64,000 nucleotides of DNA, from contig NZ_CP048000.1 of the NCBI RefSeq assembly GCF_009931695.1, positions 3,737,501 through 3,801,500 of the forward strand. The letters run 5' to 3'. This DNA comes from Anaerocolumna sedimenticola. Lineage in GTDB: Bacteria > Bacillota > Clostridia > Lachnospirales > Lachnospiraceae. The translations under genes and the position numbers were made by a program. The notes below the pieces were generated by a model that saw only the letters and a program-made list of their open reading frames with translations, was not told where the DNA came from and ran no database searches. How positions within the stretch are numbered: position 1 is the stretch's first letter; the number at the start of each line of letters is the position of its first letter. Below are positions 63,534 to 64,000 of the stretch, in pieces.

Positions 63534-64000
63534 TTGATAAAAGAGAATCTTTTTAGCGTAGAGCAGAATATACTGGCAGCATGTAAAAGAGCTGGACGTA
63601 AAAGAGAAGAGGTAACTTTAATAGCCGTAAGTAAAACAAAACCGGTTTCTATGATTCAAGAAGTACTAGAGGAAGGAATACTGGATTTTGGTGAAAATAA
63701 GGTACAGGAATTGACTGCCAAATTTGAAGTATTGCCAAATAATTTGAGATGGCATTTAATTGGACATTTGCAGACAAATAAGGTAAAATACATTGTAGAT
63801 AAAGCGGTTTTTATTCATTCTGTTGATTCTTATAAACTCGCGGAACAGATTAATAAAGAAGCAGCCAAAAAAGGAATCATCAGCAATATTTTAATTGAAG
63901 TTAATATTGCCAGAGAAGAAACAAAATACGGGGTATTTGCTGAGGAAACTTATCCCTTAATTCAGGAAATAGCTAAGTTAAATAACATTCGTGTGAGAGG
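63534..64000 (+). CDS. yggS: YggS family PLP homeostasis protein (3' end outside window)
   Basis: YggS/YlmE is a PLP-binding TIM-barrel protein that buffers free PLP. The visible 155 residues have the PLP lysine in LIAVSKTKPVSMIQE, FGENKVQEL and RWHLIGHLQTNKVKYIV, then NILIEVNIAREETKYGV. The start is TTG at 63534, with AAAGGGGAT upstream. The gene runs off the window; sepF, ylmG and divIVA are expected to follow. Confidence 0.92.
   Translation, partial: MIKENLFSVEQNILAACKRAGRKREEVTLIAVSKTKPVSMIQEVLEEGILDFGENKVQELTAKFEVLPNNLRWHLIGHLQTNKVKYIVDKAVFIHSVDSYKLAEQINKEAAKKGIISNILIEVNIAREETKYGVFAEETYPLIQEIAKLNNIRVR

Overview
The window is a stretch of chromosome from an AT-rich, spore-forming Firmicute. 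The gene content and order (rnc/smc/ftsY edge, ylxM-ffh-rpsP-khpA-rimM-trmD-rplS-lepB-rbgA-lepB-rnhB, der-plsY-gpsA-spoIVA, mutS-mutL-miaA-ynbB, mreBCD-mrdA-minCDE-rodA-mgsA) point to the Lachnospiraceae (Clostridium cluster XIVa), probably near Lachnoclostridium/Anaerocolumna. That placement is inferred from gene families and synteny. Almost all genes are housekeeping and on the + strand; no prophage, CRISPR array, rRNA, tRNA or intact transposon was seen.

Layout. 1-8.0 kb: smc (5' end outside the window), ftsY, ilvA, then recA with a consensus promoter and a LexA box, and recX. 8.2-12.3 kb: a biotin-dependent carboxyltransferase set (12S-type subunit, OadG-like anchor, biotin carrier, 5S-type subunit) with no sodium-pump beta subunit. 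12.6-23.6 kb: an RNA methyltransferase, an acetyltransferase, the SRP operon, ribosome and tRNA maturation genes, two signal peptidases flanking rbgA, rnhB, a FlhB-like protein, yraN and pgeF. 23.8-28.0 kb: the main minus-strand island: a divergent PRPP synthetase, a MerR-methyltransferase fusion, a lone rfbB and a GNAT gene. 28.4-41.1 kb: a DUF512 radical SAM protein, der, plsY, gpsA, spoIVA, an NlpC/P60 hydrolase, a membrane-anchored MutS-like ATPase, a phosphoesterase, two unknown proteins and rnhA. 41.3-49.2 kb: mutS, mutL, miaA, ynbB and a DUF4321 protein. 49.3-60.6 kb: radC and the cell-shape/division cluster mreB to mgsA, then a D,D-carboxypeptidase lipoprotein. 60.7-64.0 kb: a small P-loop protein, a DUF378 membrane protein, an HlyD-like envelope protein and the start of yggS.

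The most unusual content is non-coding. (1) A ~96-bp element with three hairpins occurs as three tandem units between minC and minD, as two tandem units in the opposite orientation just upstream of the HlyD-like gene, and as a partial copy after miaA. The two arrays differ by compensatory substitutions in all three stems, so the fold appears to be conserved. (2) A 113-nt four-way-junction structure starts at the ffh stop codon. (3) A second dispersed intergenic repeat (about 90 bp) lies after spoIVA, after the NlpC/P60 gene and after mreB. (4) A perfect 11-bp inverted repeat sits between the ylxM-ffh promoter and its ribosome binding site.

Two conserved genes, rbgA (two shifts) and mreD (one shift), are broken by single-base losses. 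Each loss would be repaired by one base in a short C or G run, so base-calling error is the most likely cause. If real, they would disable a ribosome-assembly GTPase and a cell-shape protein.
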